Origin: Chryseobacterium soldanellicola
GTDB lineage: Bacteria; Bacteroidota; Bacteroidia; Flavobacteriales; Weeksellaceae
Length of the DNA: 64,000 nucleotides
Reading direction: 5' to 3'
Assembly: GCF_900100115.1 (NCBI RefSeq)
Contig: NZ_FNKL01000002.1
Span: 434,001 to 498,000 of the forward strand
Numbering within the stretch: position 1 is the stretch's first letter; each line of letters starts with the position of its first letter. The notes under the pieces are model-generated. The model did no database searches and was not told the DNA's origin. It was given only the letters and a program-made list of their open reading frames with translations. Positions 15,017-24,686 of the stretch are shown piece after piece. Position numbers and translations under genes: made by a program.

Positions 15017-17052
15017 TGCTTAACTGGTTTTGTGTTTTTATTATTTTTAGTTTCGTCGTCAATCTTTTTTTGCAGCTTAATTTTCTGTTCTTTAATGAAG
15101 TTTAAGCTGTCCTGAATCTTTTTAAGTTTAATAGAATCAGGTTTTGGTTCTACATACAGGCCTTTACGTTTAAGATCGGCAACCCACTGTCTTTTATATT
15201 CAGGCATGAAACTAGAAGTTACCATCTTTTTGTAAAGATTTTCTCTTTTTACATCTCCGGTAATATATTTTTCAGCAATCACGGTCGCTGCGGGTCCTGC
15301 CCAAGTGGCTCCAAACCCGGCATGCTCCATCACTGCGGCAACGACAATTCTCGGCTTATCAGCAGGTGCGATTAATACAAAAATAGAGTTATCCTTTCCT
15401 TGCGGAACCTGTGCTGTACCTGTTTTTGCTAATTGCGTAAAGTCATTTGATTTCAAACCATGTGCTGTACCTCTTAAAACTACGGCCTCCATTCCTTTAA
15501 GAACCGGGCCGAAATGTTTTGGATCAACTAAAGTTTTATGTTTTTTCTTAAATCTCTGATCAGGATTTGGTTTTCCATCAATTGCTTTTACAATGTGAGG
15601 CGTGTAATACCATCCTTTATTGGCAATCGCTGCAACATAGTTTGCCAGCTGGAGCGGTGTTACTAAAACATCACCCTGCCCCATTCCGTTGAAAACAGCT
15701 CCGGTAGCTAACGGATCCCAATTTTTAGGATCTTTGGTTGAACCGCTTGCTTTAAGGATGGATTTCATTCTTTTTTCATAAAACTCTCCCGACGGGATTC
15801 TTCCTTTTGCGCCAACGGCTAAGTCATTATTTAAAAATTCTCCTACTCCAAAGCTGTTCATGATGGCTTTCCATTCATCAACTCCTTTTGAAGGATTTCC
15901 CGGATATTTATTCATGATCGCCAGATAAGCGTAAGAAAAATAACAGTTGCTGGAAATTTGTATTGCAGGAATTAAAGGATCTGCTCCGCCGTGACCTTTA
16001 ATTCTTAATCCTCTATAATTAAATCCTCCGCCACACGGGAAAACTGTATTTTCATCCATTACTCCCATTTGCATTGCAGAAAGGGCTGTTAATAATTTAA
16101 AGGTAGAACCTGGAGGATAAGCTGCCTGAAGGGATCTGTCAAAAGTCGGTTTGTTCTCGTAAAGCGTATCTTTTGATAGGGCGTATAAATTTTTAGATTT
16201 AAATGGCCCTGTGAATAAATTCGGATCAATATCCGGACCTGTTGCCAGGGTTAAAATCTCGCCGTTATTAGGATCGATGGCAACAATTGCTCCGTGTTTA
16301 TCGACAAGCATTTCTTCTGCCATTCTCTGAAGATCATAATCGATGGTTAAAGTAATATCTTTTCCGGTCACCACATCTTTATCGAGAGATCCGTTTTTAT
16401 AAGAACCGATATTTCGGAGCCTGATATCTTTTTGGATGTATTTCATTCCTTTAATTCCCCGCAGCTCTTTTTCATATGACTTTTCAACACCTGTTTTTCC
16501 GATGAAGTCTCCCGGTAAATAATACACAGAATCTCTTTTTATATCTTTTTCGTTGACCTCACTTGTGTAGCCTAAAAGATTTCCGGAAGTAGACACTTCA
16601 TATTGACGCTGAGGTCTTGAAACGATGCTGAAGGCTGGATATTTAAATATAATTTCCTGTACTCTCGCAATATCTTCTCTGCTTAAATCCTTCAAAAAAG
16701 TCATTGGAGTAAGCTTGGAATAATATTTTTCCTTTTTAATTAAATTAATCTTTTTAATAAAATCCTGTTTGCTGATTTTCATTAAATTACAGAAAGCGAT
16801 TGTATCAAAATCAGGTTTCATTAAAGCCTGCGTGAAAGAAATTTCATAAGCCGGCTGATTTCCCACCATGATTTTACCGTTCCGGTCAAAAATGACTCCT
16901 CTTTGCGGAATAACATATTCGATTTTAATGGAAGTATTCGCTGCATTTAAGGCATAACGGTCTGTAAACAACTGCAAATAAGCCAGCCTCACCACAAAAA
17001 TAAGGGCGATAACGACAAGCACGGAAAAGATTTTTAAATAACGTGTGTTCAA
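15013..17052 (-). CDS. mrdA: Penicillin-binding protein 2, elongasome transpeptidase
   Basis: Class B PBP crosslinking new glycan strands during elongation; inner-membrane anchored with a periplasmic catalytic domain. An uncleaved helix sits at about residues 8-28. The N-terminal pedestal follows (RGVIFDRNGKIM at about 51-62). The transpeptidase domain holds the three active-site motifs: S316-T-F-K319, S367-S-N369 and K543-T-G545. At 679 residues it is slightly longer than E. coli PBP2 (633), owing to a Lys-rich charged tail. It overlaps mreD by four bases upstream and rodA by four downstream, so the operon is tightly coupled. Confidence 0.96.
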   Translation of the reverse strand: MNTRYLKIFSVLVVIALIFVVRLAYLQLFTDRYALNAANTSIKIEYVIPQRGVIFDRNGKIMVGNQPAYEISFTQALMKPDFDTIAFCNLMKISKQDFIKKINLIKKEKYYSKLTPMTFLKDLSREDIARVQEIIFKYPAFSIVSRPQRQYEVSTSGNLLGYTSEVNEKDIKRDSVYYLPGDFIGKTGVEKSYEKELRGIKGMKYIQKDIRLRNIGSYKNGSLDKDVVTGKDITLTIDYDLQRMAEEMLVDKHGAIVAIDPNNGEILTLATGPDIDPNLFTGPFKSKNLYALSKDTLYENKPTFDRSLQAAYPPGSTFKLLTALSAMQMGVMDENTVFPCGGGFNYRGLRIKGHGGADPLIPAIQISSNCYFSYAYLAIMNKYPGNPSKGVDEWKAIMNSFGVGEFLNNDLAVGAKGRIPSGEFYEKRMKSILKASGSTKDPKNWDPLATGAVFNGMGQGDVLVTPLQLANYVAAIANKGWYYTPHIVKAIDGKPNPDQRFKKKHKTLVDPKHFGPVLKGMEAVVLRGTAHGLKSNDFTQLAKTGTAQVPQGKDNSIFVLIAPADKPRIVVAAVMEHAGFGATWAGPAATVIAEKYITGDVKRENLYKKMVTSSFMPEYKRQWVADLKRKGLYVEPKPDSIKLKKIQDSLNFIKEQKIKLQKKIDDETKNNKNTKPVKQ

Positions 17053-17555
17053 ACTTTTTGTTTGATTTTAAATATTAATGCATAAATAACGATAAATATA
17101 AAGGAAATTATACTAGTTACCAATACATTAAGAAAGATTTCGAAAACTCTGCTAAACTTAAAGAACTCTATATATTGTACTAAAAGCTGGTGCAAAAAGA
17201 TACTTGAAAACAGAAACAGCAGAAATTGTCCCCATTGTAAGGACTGAAAAGAGAAAAAATCTGTGGAAGTATCTGTAGAAGTCCTGAAAATCAATGTTCT
17301 GAAATAGGCGATCAAAGTCGTTGCAAAAGCATTAATCCCTCCCGAATACAAGAGGATATCGATCGAAAGGCCTATTAAAAAGCTTAAAGCTAAAAATTGA
17401 TATTTATTTCTAAAAAAAGGATAAAACATGACAAACACAGGATATAACACCGGGGTATATTTTCCGAGTAACGTGATCCTGTTCAGCACAAAAATTTGTA
17501 ATGCAACCAGGAAAATCATGATTAAAATATCTGTAAATAATGTTCTGCTAATCAT
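17049..17555 (-). CDS. mreD: Rod shape-determining protein MreD
   Basis: Small integral membrane protein of 168 residues with about five hydrophobic helices and little else conserved. The identification rests mainly on its place between mreC and mrdA and on size. Features such as RNKYQFLALSFLIGLSIDIL fit the MreD family, where a loop G-L-x-x-D is typical (here GLSIDIL). It overlaps mreC by 8 bases and mrdA by 4. MreD partners with MreC in the elongasome, modulating PBP2 activation. Confidence 0.88.
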   Translation of the reverse strand: MISRTLFTDILIMIFLVALQIFVLNRITLLGKYTPVLYPVFVMFYPFFRNKYQFLALSFLIGLSIDILLYSGGINAFATTLIAYFRTLIFRTSTDTSTDFFSFQSLQWGQFLLFLFSSIFLHQLLVQYIEFFKFSRVFEIFLNVLVTSIISFIFIVIYALIFKIKQKV

Positions 17556-18402
17556 TTTCCTTTTTTATTACAGCTTGCATTGTATCTTGAATCTTCTGAA
17601 CCTCAGCTTTTTTAAGGTTTTTAACAACATAAACCTTGCTTAAAGCACCCATTTTCTCGCTTAATTCCACTGAAATATCCCAGAAGCCTGTTTTATTGTC
17701 AACGGAATAGCCTCCAATGGTGCCGATCATTACTCCTTTCGGGAAAATTGCTGATTTTCCGTCTGTTACAACAGTATCACCAATTTTTAAGGCAACATAT
17801 TTAGGAATGTCTGCCAGGTGCATCACTCTGGAATTATCTCCGTTCCAGGTCAATGTTCCGAAATATCCTGAATTTTTTAAAGCAGCATTAATCCTGATCT
17901 TATTTACACTTAAAATCGACTGAACTAAGGCGTAACTATCTGTAGAATTGATTACAATCCCCGCAACACCTCTCGGCGCCATGACGCCCATCTGAGGAAA
18001 AACCCCGTCTCTGCGGCCACGGTTGATTGTAAAATAGTTATTTCTTCTGTTAATACTGTTGAAAACGATCTCCCCATCTACAAATGTAAAGATTTGTCCG
18101 CCTCCCAAAGTATCATGTACTTTTTTGAATATTGGATTTTTTGCGCCTTCCTTTCCGTAAAGCTCTACCATCAAAGCCTTGTTCTGAATCACAAGATCTT
18201 CGTTGATCTGCTTTAATTTAAGGTAAGAAACCCCCTCATCAATATATCCGGAAACCCATGAATTAAGCGCGGCCGACTGACCCGCAATCCAGGATTTCTG
18301 CATGGCATTTTTAGAGAATATCAGAACCAAAGCAATAATTTGCAGGAATATAAAGAAGACAAAAAGTGCGTTCTTCGAAAATAATCTCAGCAAAAATCCC
18401 AT
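17548..18402 (-). CDS. mreC: Rod shape-determining protein MreC
   Basis: Bitopic elongasome scaffold: short cytoplasmic start, membrane helix at about residues 11-30, helical coiled-coil stretch (about 60-85) and a periplasmic beta domain (about 105-270) that binds PBP2. Typical MreC segments include NSINRRNNYFTINRGRRDGV, MGVMAPRGVAGIV and GDTVVTDGKSAIFPKGVMIG. At 284 residues it is normal for Bacteroidota. It starts 29 bases after mreB ends and overlaps mreD, so all are one transcript. Confidence 0.95.
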   Translation of the reverse strand: MGFLLRLFSKNALFVFFIFLQIIALVLIFSKNAMQKSWIAGQSAALNSWVSGYIDEGVSYLKLKQINEDLVIQNKALMVELYGKEGAKNPIFKKVHDTLGGGQIFTFVDGEIVFNSINRRNNYFTINRGRRDGVFPQMGVMAPRGVAGIVINSTDSYALVQSILSVNKIRINAALKNSGYFGTLTWNGDNSRVMHLADIPKYVALKIGDTVVTDGKSAIFPKGVMIGTIGGYSVDNKTGFWDISVELSEKMGALSKVYVVKNLKKAEVQKIQDTMQAVIKKEND

Positions 18403-18430
18403 TCAGATATAAAGTCGTAAAAAGTTAAAA

Positions 18431-19456
18431 TTATTTTATTAAGAAATTGAATTTATCCATATTCTTAAGTGCGATCCCGGTTCCACGAACAACAGCTCTC
18501 AATGGATCTTCCGCAACAAATACAGGAAGACCGGTTTTCTTGTGCAGCCTGTCCGCAAGACCTCTCAATAGCGCACCGCCACCAGCAAGATAAATACCTG
18601 TTTTATAGATATCAGCAGCCAGTTCCGGTGGCGTTAAAGAAAGAGTTTCCATTACAGAATCTTCAATTCTGATGATAGATTTATCTAATGCGCGGGCGAT
18701 TTCTTTATAGCCAACCATAATCTCTTTTGGCTTACCTGTGATAAGGTCTCTTCCCTGTACCGGAATATCCTCAATATCTACATCCAAATCTTCAACGGCA
18801 GAACCCACTTCGATTTTTACTCTCTCGGCAGTTCTTTCACCAATATAAAGATTGTGGTGAGTTCTTAAATAATAAGCAATATCATTTGTAAATACATCTC
18901 CTGCAATTTTCACGGATTTATCACAAACGATACCTCCCAAAGCAACCACGGCAATTTCTGTAGTTCCGCCACCTATATCGATAATCATATTACCTTCCGG
19001 TTTCTGAACATCAATTCCAACTCCTATTGCTGCGGCCATTGGCTCGTATATCAAACGTACTTCTTTTGCATTTACTTTTTGAGCAGAGTCTCTTACCGCT
19101 CTTTTTTCAACCTCCGTAATCCCTGAAGGAATACAGATTACAATTCTTAAAGCAGGCTGAATGAATTTACCCTTAATTCCGGGAATTTTTTTGATAAATT
19201 CTTTAATCATATGCTCAGAAGCGTGGAAATCTGCAATTACCCCATCTTTCAGCGGGCGAATTGTTTTGATATCCTCATGAGTTTTTCCCTGCATATGCTT
19301 CGCTTGCTCACCCACAGCGATCGGTCTTCCCGTCGAACGTTCGATGGCAACGATTGACGGCTGATCTATAACAATTTTATTATTATGGATGATAAGGGTG
19401 TTAGCAGTTCCCAGGTCTATCGCAATCTCTTGCGTAAACATATCAAATAAACTCAT
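18431..19456 (-). CDS. mreB: Rod shape-determining protein MreB (bacterial actin)
   Basis: Cytoskeletal ATPase that directs the elongasome along the inner membrane. ATP-site motifs of the actin fold are present: phosphate-1 AIDLGTANTLI (about 10-20), phosphate-2 IDIGGGTTEIAVV, and adenosine motif LAGGGALLRGL near the C-terminus. The frame is open to 19510, but the -7 box at 19485-19492 lies inside the extension. The ATG at 19456 (MSLFDMFTQEIAIDLG) is therefore the real start and gives 341 residues, matching MreB elsewhere; the MSLFDMF start could be the membrane-binding amphipathic end. It is the first gene of the operon. Confidence 0.97.
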   Translation of the reverse strand: MSLFDMFTQEIAIDLGTANTLIIHNNKIVIDQPSIVAIERSTGRPIAVGEQAKHMQGKTHEDIKTIRPLKDGVIADFHASEHMIKEFIKKIPGIKGKFIQPALRIVICIPSGITEVEKRAVRDSAQKVNAKEVRLIYEPMAAAIGVGIDVQKPEGNMIIDIGGGTTEIAVVALGGIVCDKSVKIAGDVFTNDIAYYLRTHHNLYIGERTAERVKIEVGSAVEDLDVDIEDIPVQGRDLITGKPKEIMVGYKEIARALDKSIIRIEDSVMETLSLTPPELAADIYKTGIYLAGGGALLRGLADRLHKKTGLPVFVAEDPLRAVVRGTGIALKNMDKFNFLIK

Positions 19457-19484
19457 ATTTTTCTTCTGATTTTTTAAAGAGTTA

Positions 19485-19492
19485 CAAAGATA
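19485..19492 (-). promoter_or_regulatory. mre operon -7 promoter box (TATCTTTG, minus strand)
   Basis: Exact TAnnTTTG match on the minus strand, about 29 bases before the mreB ATG. A TTTG lies 15 bases further upstream, shorter than the usual 17-23 spacing. Confidence 0.6.
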
Positions 19493-19510
19493 TGAATTTA
19501 AGCCTACCAA

Positions 19511-19840
19511 AGAAATTCCGAGAGCAGATAATTTGGTTAAAATTTTATTAAAATTTTTACTGATCTATTAACTTTTGATTTAATTGTTTACAGCCTGTGA
19601 TTTCAACAAGAATTAAGATCATTTCTGATGAAAATATAAGACAGTACGGATGAATTCAGCTTAAAACAAAAAACTTTCAAAAGATTTTTTTACTAAAACT
19701 TATACACTTAATATTTAACATTAATTAAAAACTTTTATATCTTTCCCTATCAATCAAAAGCTTATTTAGAAGTATCCCAAAATAGTTTTTCACGATAATT
19801 ATCATATATAGTATCAGAAAAGGTTTAATTAAAAAAAACG
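19511..19840. other. Divergent intergenic region between mreB and hemA
   Basis: About 330 AT-rich bases with no credible gene. The only clear structure is a perfect 10-base palindrome GATAATTATC at 19794-19803, 37 bases before the hemA -7 box. It vaguely resembles half of a Fur-type site. No hairpin terminator or riboswitch is visible. Confidence 0.5.
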
Positions 19841-19848
19841 TAAATTTG
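19841..19848 (+). promoter_or_regulatory. hemA operon -7 promoter box (TAAATTTG)
   Basis: Exact TAnnTTTG match ending only 8 bases before the hemA ATG, implying a 5' leader of a few bases at most. Confidence 0.6.
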
Positions 19849-19856
19849 CCTCGCTT

Positions 19857-21131
19857 ATGTCACAGTATTCTACTATACATCAAACGTCGAATTTCGCCGT
19901 ACTTTCTATAAGCTTTGAAAAGGCAGACGTAGAAACCCGGGGAAAATTTGCATTTTTCGACGACAATATCAAAAACTTTGTAACCCGAATTCATGATGAA
20001 GATTTAGGGGATGCTTTCGTGGTCTCCACCTGCAACAGAACCGAAATCTACACTACTTCTCCCAATTATCTTCACGTAGCCGAGGAATATTGCAAAACGA
20101 TCGGAGTAAATTTCACCGATTTCCTTCATTTTGCCAATATTTTAACGAAGGAGGAAGCGCTGATTCATTTATTCAGAGTGGCAGCCGGCCTTGAAAGCCA
20201 GATCATCGGAGATTTTGAAATTATCGGACAGATCAAAAAAGCATATAACCGTTTTAAAAAAGAAAGACAGAATTCTAATCCTTTTCTAGAAAGGTCGATC
20301 AATTCTGCGATTCAGATTTCAAAAAGAATTAAAAACGAAACAGGAATTTCCAATGGTGCCGCTTCTGTTTCTTACGCTGCTGTTCATTATATTTTAAATA
20401 ATCAAAAAAGATTAACCGACAAAAACATTCTGCTTTTGGGTGTTGGTGAAATCGGGCAAAATACCGTTGAAAATTTAGTTAAGCACGTTTATCAGCCTAA
20501 AATTAAAATTGCCAACCGAACTCAGGAAACGGCAGCAAAAATTTCCGAGAAATATCATATTCCTCATATCGATTATGCTGATTTTGATAAAGAATTAAGC
20601 AATACAGACATTCTTATCGTTGCAACAGGCGCAAAACATCCGATTGTGAACAAATCTCATTTCCCGAATGGAAAAGAAACTCTGGTAATAGACCTTTCAA
20701 TTCCTCATAATGTTGATAAAGATGTAACGGAAAATGAAAATGTAACGCTGATTGATGTTGATGAGCTTTCAAAACAAATTCAGGAAACCATTCAGCAACG
20801 CGAAAAAGAAATTCCAAAAGCTGAAAAAATCATCAAGGAAATGACAAAAGAATTCCTTGAGTGGGAAAAAAAGAGAAAGCTCGCCCCCAATATTCACCAT
20901 TTCAAAGCCGTTTTAAAGAACATGGAACGCAACGAAATGCACAATTTTTACAGAAAAAATAAATACATAAACATCACAGACATGGAACTTTCTGACAAAA
21001 TGATTCAGAAAATTACCAACCGTTTTGCAAAATATATTATCGATAATCCTCTAAAAGCCGAAGAAATTAGTAAATTAATGCACGAAATATTAGTTGAACA
21101 ACCAAACAACGAATTCAATGAAAAGCATTAG
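19857..21131 (+). CDS. hemA: Glutamyl-tRNA reductase
   Basis: NADPH-dependent reduction of Glu-tRNA to glutamate-1-semialdehyde, the first committed step of C5-pathway tetrapyrrole synthesis. Catalytic C59 lies in STCNRTEIY; AAGLESQIIGD (around 120) and the Rossmann motif GVGEIGQNT (around 195) are intact. The helical dimerisation domain fills the last third. At 424 residues it is typical. It heads hemA-hemC-hemD-hemE, and hemC begins within its last codons. hemL and hemB are not in this window. In many bacteria HemA is controlled by haem; here only a palindrome near the promoter hints at regulation. Confidence 0.97.
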   Translation: MSQYSTIHQTSNFAVLSISFEKADVETRGKFAFFDDNIKNFVTRIHDEDLGDAFVVSTCNRTEIYTTSPNYLHVAEEYCKTIGVNFTDFLHFANILTKEEALIHLFRVAAGLESQIIGDFEIIGQIKKAYNRFKKERQNSNPFLERSINSAIQISKRIKNETGISNGAASVSYAAVHYILNNQKRLTDKNILLLGVGEIGQNTVENLVKHVYQPKIKIANRTQETAAKISEKYHIPHIDYADFDKELSNTDILIVATGAKHPIVNKSHFPNGKETLVIDLSIPHNVDKDVTENENVTLIDVDELSKQIQETIQQREKEIPKAEKIIKEMTKEFLEWEKKRKLAPNIHHFKAVLKNMERNEMHNFYRKNKYINITDMELSDKMIQKITNRFAKYIIDNPLKAEEISKLMHEILVEQPNNEFNEKH

Positions 21132-22029
21132 GATCGGTACTCGAAATTCGGCACTTGCACTTTGGCAGGCAAGAGAAGTTGCAAGGCATTTACAAAACAA
21201 TAATTATCTTACAGAGATCGTCCCGATCGTTTCTTCGGGTGATAAAAATCTCAGTCAGCCTCTTTACGCTCTGGGAATTACGGGCGTTTTCACAAGAGAT
21301 CTTGACACCGCGCTGTTAAACGACGAAGTTGACATTGCCGTACATTCTTTAAAAGATGTACCTACAAAGCTTCCTGAAAACCTTGAACTCATTTCTTACC
21401 TAGAAAGAGATTATCCTCAGGATGTCTTAATAAGAAAAGAATCTGCAAAAACTAAAGAATTCCACGAATTGAAATTAGCGACAAGCAGCTTAAGAAGAAG
21501 AGCTTTCTGGCTAAAACATTATCCTGAAGCGCAATTTTCAGACATTCGCGGAAATATCCAGACCCGTCTTCAAAAACTGGCAGAAGGTGATTTTGACGCT
21601 ACCATTTTATCGTTAGCCGGAATCAAAAGAATGAAAATGGACATTGATTACGAAATGCTTCCCATGATGATTCCTGCGGCGGCGCAAGGTGTAATCACGG
21701 TTGCCGGGCATTCTGATAAAAAAGAAATCAACGAAATCGTAAGAAATGTAACCAACCACGCTCAGACCCAAATCTGTGTAGAAATGGAAAGAAATTTCCT
21801 GAGCACGCTCGAAGGAGGCTGTACGGCACCCATAGGAGCTTTTGCCGAAAAGTTTGACAATCAGATCAGATTTATCGGCGCACTTTGTTCTCTGGATGGT
21901 AAAAATTATATCGCCACCGATGAAAACTTCGAATATGATCCTAATGAAAATTACGGGAAAAAATTCGCAAAAGCTGTGCTTGAAAACGGCGGAAAAGAAT
22001 TGATGTCAGAAATTAAAACACAACTATAA
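21118..22029 (+). CDS. hemC: Hydroxymethylbilane synthase (porphobilinogen deaminase)
   Basis: Cytoplasmic condensation of four porphobilinogens to hydroxymethylbilane. The dipyrromethane cofactor Cys is C235 in LEGGCTAPIG, and the catalytic Asp is D80 in HSLKDVP. Arg-rich TSSLRRRAF and DIRGNIQTR bind the growing chain. The longer frame begins with a TTG at 21094; the ATG at 21118 gives MKSIRIGTRNSALALWQ, the standard N-terminus, so I use it. It overlaps hemA by 14 bases, suggesting coupled translation. Confidence 0.97.
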   Translation: MKSIRIGTRNSALALWQAREVARHLQNNNYLTEIVPIVSSGDKNLSQPLYALGITGVFTRDLDTALLNDEVDIAVHSLKDVPTKLPENLELISYLERDYPQDVLIRKESAKTKEFHELKLATSSLRRRAFWLKHYPEAQFSDIRGNIQTRLQKLAEGDFDATILSLAGIKRMKMDIDYEMLPMMIPAAAQGVITVAGHSDKKEINEIVRNVTNHAQTQICVEMERNFLSTLEGGCTAPIGAFAEKFDNQIRFIGALCSLDGKNYIATDENFEYDPNENYGKKFAKAVLENGGKELMSEIKTQL

Positions 22030-22098
22030 TTTTAAATTTTAAATTTTAAATCATTCTTAATCTTCCTGCATCAGGCTTCCATCTTCAAACTTAAAGGC

Positions 22099-22782
22099 AT
22101 GAAAATCTTATTTACCAAAAATATAGACCGGTCTGTTTTATCCAAATCTTTAGGAGAGCATATTTCGGCTGATTGTGTTGAGGTAATTAAGACGAATTCT
22201 ATTAAGGTAAAACCATTTGACTTAAAAGATCATTCTCTGATTTTTACAAGTACAAATGGGGTCATTTCTTTTTTTCAGAATCATTTTAAGCCTAATGAAG
22301 ATTTTACTTCGAAAAATTTTAATAAAATCTACTGTGTCGGCGAAAAAACAAAAAAAGAATTAAGGAAAAACGGCTTCGGAACCTTTAAAGTTTTGAAAAA
22401 CGCAGAAACTCTTTCAAAATTTATCATTGAAAACTGTCAGCATGAAAAATTCCTTCATTTTTGTGGAAATTTAGCGATCAGTGTTCTTGACAATGCTCTT
22501 CCTTTTCAGAATATTAAGTATAAAAAAATCACAGTTTACAACACAGAGGAAATCAATCCTTTAATATCTGAAAAATATCATGCCGCTGCCTTTTTTAGTC
22601 CAAGCGGAGTTCGTAGTTTTGCAAATCAGAATTCGTTTGACGGGATGACCCTTTTTTCAATTGGAAAAACAACATCCAACGAACTGAAAAAATTCACTTC
22701 ACAAAAGATTTTTACTTCTGAAGAAAATACACTGATCTCTCTTTTGGATCTGATTAAAAAAGAGGTTAAAAACAGCTTATAA
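22099..22782 (+). CDS. hemD: Uroporphyrinogen-III synthase
   Basis: Cyclises and inverts ring D of hydroxymethylbilane. HemD proteins are poorly conserved; support comes from the position between hemC and hemE, the 227-residue length, and family features: the N-terminal ILFTKNID start, LIFTSTNGVISFF (around 45), IYCVGEKTKKEL (around 80) and the C-terminal AAFFSPSGVRSF and FSIGKTT segments in the second lobe. The 69-base gap from hemC carries repeated TTTTAAA units and a pyrimidine-rich stretch, with no sign of a promoter. Confidence 0.92.
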   Translation: MKILFTKNIDRSVLSKSLGEHISADCVEVIKTNSIKVKPFDLKDHSLIFTSTNGVISFFQNHFKPNEDFTSKNFNKIYCVGEKTKKELRKNGFGTFKVLKNAETLSKFIIENCQHEKFLHFCGNLAISVLDNALPFQNIKYKKITVYNTEEINPLISEKYHAAAFFSPSGVRSFANQNSFDGMTLFSIGKTTSNELKKFTSQKIFTSEENTLISLLDLIKKEVKNSL

Positions 22783-22826
22783 AATGCTTATTATCGGTAA
22801 AACGATAAGTTTAGTTTAAATAAATT

Positions 22827-23858
22827 ATGATTAAGAACGACCTATATTTAAAAGCCCTTCGCGGAGAAACCGTAGAAAGACCGCCAGTTTGGATGATGAG
22901 ACAGGCCGGAAGATATTTACCGGAATTCATTGCTCTTCGTGATCAATATGATTTCTTTACGAGATGCCAGACTCCTGAGTTGGCTTCTGAAATCACTGTA
23001 CAACCTATCAGAAGATTTCCTTTGGATGCGGCGATTTTGTTTTCCGATATTTTGGTGGTTCCACAGGCGATGGGAATTGATTTTAAGATGAAGGAAAATG
23101 TTGGTCCGTGGTTGGATAATCCAATCAGAACGATGGAACAGGTTCAGAACGTGATTGTTCCTGACGTTAATGATACGTTAGGATACGTTTTTGATGCGAT
23201 CGAGCTGACGTTGCAAAAATTAGACAATGAAATTCCATTGATCGGTTTTGCAGGTTCTCCCTGGACGATTCTTTGCTATTGCGTGGAAGGAAAAGGAAGC
23301 AAGGCTTTTGATATTGCAAAATCTTTCTGTTTCCAACAGCCGGAAGCTGCTCATTTGCTGCTTCAGAAAATTACAGATACGACGATTGCTTATTTGAAGA
23401 GAAAAGTTGAAAAAGGGGTTTCTGCTGTTCAGGTTTTTGATTCATGGGGCGGAATGCTTTCTCCAACCGATTATCAGGAATTTTCGTGGCAGTATATCAA
23501 CCAAATTGTTGAAGCTTTAAGTCCGCTGACGCACGTTGTGGTTTTCGGAAAAGGATGTTGGTTTGCATTGGAAGAGATGACTCAATCACCAGTTTCAGCT
23601 TTAGGCGTTGACTGGACGATCACTCCGGAATTTGCAAGAACATTAACTAATCACACAATGACACTTCAAGGGAATTTTGATCCTGCAAGATTGCATTCAA
23701 CTCCTGAAACGATTAAAAAAATGGTTAACGAAATGATTAACCGTTTCGGAAAAGACAGATATATTGCAAATCTTGGCCATGGGATTTTACCTAATATTCC
23801 GGTGGAAAATGCTGAGGCGTTTATCCGAGCTGTTGTGGATTGGAAACCGAATGTTTAA
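22827..23858 (+). CDS. hemE: Uroporphyrinogen decarboxylase
   Basis: Decarboxylates the four acetate side chains of uroporphyrinogen III to coproporphyrinogen III in the cytoplasm. The family N-terminus [16 protein letters not shown] (about residues 19-34) is intact and carries the substrate-binding arginines; [12 protein letters not shown] holds the catalytic Asp (about 71). GFAGSPWTI and the C-terminal [14 protein letters not shown] motif are also present. At 343 residues it is typical. It is the last gene of the haem operon and is followed by a hairpin terminator shared with the convergent nitroreductase gene. Confidence 0.97.
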   Translation: MIKNDLYLKALRGETVERPPVWMMRQAGRYLPEFIALRDQYDFFTRCQTPELASEITVQPIRRFPLDAAILFSDILVVPQAMGIDFKMKENVGPWLDNPIRTMEQVQNVIVPDVNDTLGYVFDAIELTLQKLDNEIPLIGFAGSPWTILCYCVEGKGSKAFDIAKSFCFQQPEAAHLLLQKITDTTIAYLKRKVEKGVSAVQVFDSWGGMLSPTDYQEFSWQYINQIVEALSPLTHVVVFGKGCWFALEEMTQSPVSALGVDWTITPEFARTLTNHTMTLQGNFDPARLHSTPETIKKMVNEMINRFGKDRYIANLGHGILPNIPVENAEAFIRAVVDWKPNV

Positions 23859-23881
23859 TTTTATTTTAAACTTAAAAATAT

Positions 23882-23915
23882 AAAAGCCCTTCAAATCAAT
23901 GAAAGGGCTTTTTCT
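23882..23915. terminator. Terminator between hemE and the nitroreductase gene
   Basis: AAAAGCCCTT / AAGGGCTTTT stem (23882-23891 with 23903-23912) followed by T on both strands, so it can end both convergent transcripts. Confidence 0.85.
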
Positions 23916-23936
23916 ATGAGTAAAATATATTAATAA

Positions 23937-24569
23937 TTAGTCAATTTCGGTAATGAAATCTTCTTTTGATTTTCTCACTTTAGTAAGGTTTACCAACCAG
24001 TCTGATTCTTCATTTCTGTAGCCAATCGGTAATAATAAAACACTTTTTAAGCCTTTTTCTTTTAAGTTTAAAATTTCATCAACCGCTTCTGGTGAAAAAC
24101 CTTCCATTGGTGTAGAATCTACTCCTTCAAAAGCGGCCGCAATAATGGCTGCGCTGAAAGAAATGTAAGCTTGTTTTGCGGCATGTGTGAAATTTTCTTC
24201 AGCAGATCTTTGCGGATATGTTCCTAATAACATCTGTCTGTAATTTTCCCAGCCTTCATTTTTAAAACCTCTGATCTCATTGGTTAAATCAAACATTTTG
24301 TTGATTCTTTCTTCGGTATAATTATCCCATGCAGCAAAAACCAATAAATGGGAAGAATCCGTGATTTGTGGCTGGTTCCAGGCGTGTGGCTTGATCTGTT
24401 CTTTTACGTCCTGATTGGTGATCACGATGATTTCGAAAGGCTGCAATCCGCTTGAAGTAGGTGCTAATCTTGCCGCTTCCAATATTTTATCCACTTTTTC
24501 CTGTGGTACTTTTTGACCGTTCATTGCTTTGGTGGCAAATCTCCAGTTCAATTTTTCTAATAATTCCAT
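23937..24569 (-). CDS. Nitroreductase family NAD(P)H-dependent oxidoreductase
   Basis: FMN-binding oxidoreductase of the NfnB/NfsB-like superfamily, cytoplasmic, 210 residues. The N-terminal RFATKAMNGQKVPQEKV and the FMN-binding ARLAPTSSGLQPFEIIVI stretch (about residues 33-50) are characteristic. GLKSVLLLPIGYRNEESDW near the C-terminus matches the second FMN contact region with G-Y-R. The physiological substrate cannot be told; family members reduce quinones, nitroaromatics or flavins. It has its own -7 box and a terminator shared with hemE. Confidence 0.92.
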   Translation of the reverse strand: MELLEKLNWRFATKAMNGQKVPQEKVDKILEAARLAPTSSGLQPFEIIVITNQDVKEQIKPHAWNQPQITDSSHLLVFAAWDNYTEERINKMFDLTNEIRGFKNEGWENYRQMLLGTYPQRSAEENFTHAAKQAYISFSAAIIAAAFEGVDSTPMEGFSPEAVDEILNLKEKGLKSVLLLPIGYRNEESDWLVNLTKVRKSKEDFITEID

Positions 24570-24588
24570 AAATTAAATTTTGACCGGA

Positions 24589-24596
24589 CAAAATTA
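24589..24596 (-). promoter_or_regulatory. -7 promoter box (TAATTTTG, minus strand) of the nitroreductase gene
   Basis: Exact TAnnTTTG match on the minus strand, 19 bases upstream of the ATG at 24569. Confidence 0.55.
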
Positions 24597-24686
24597 CTCC
24601 AAGAAACACTATCAACAGAGACAGAAACTCCTATTTGAAATATTGGCAAAATCTATTATTTATAATGAATTTAAATTAATTAAATA

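Noticed and set aside
18431..19510. 18-residue N-terminal extension of MreB
   Set aside because: The -7 promoter box lies inside it, and MreB proteins normally start at the MSLFDMF site.
22030..22098. Tandem TTTTAAA units between hemC and hemD as a promoter or regulatory repeat
   Set aside because: Simple AT-rich repetition without a TAnnTTTG box; operon continuity is more likely.
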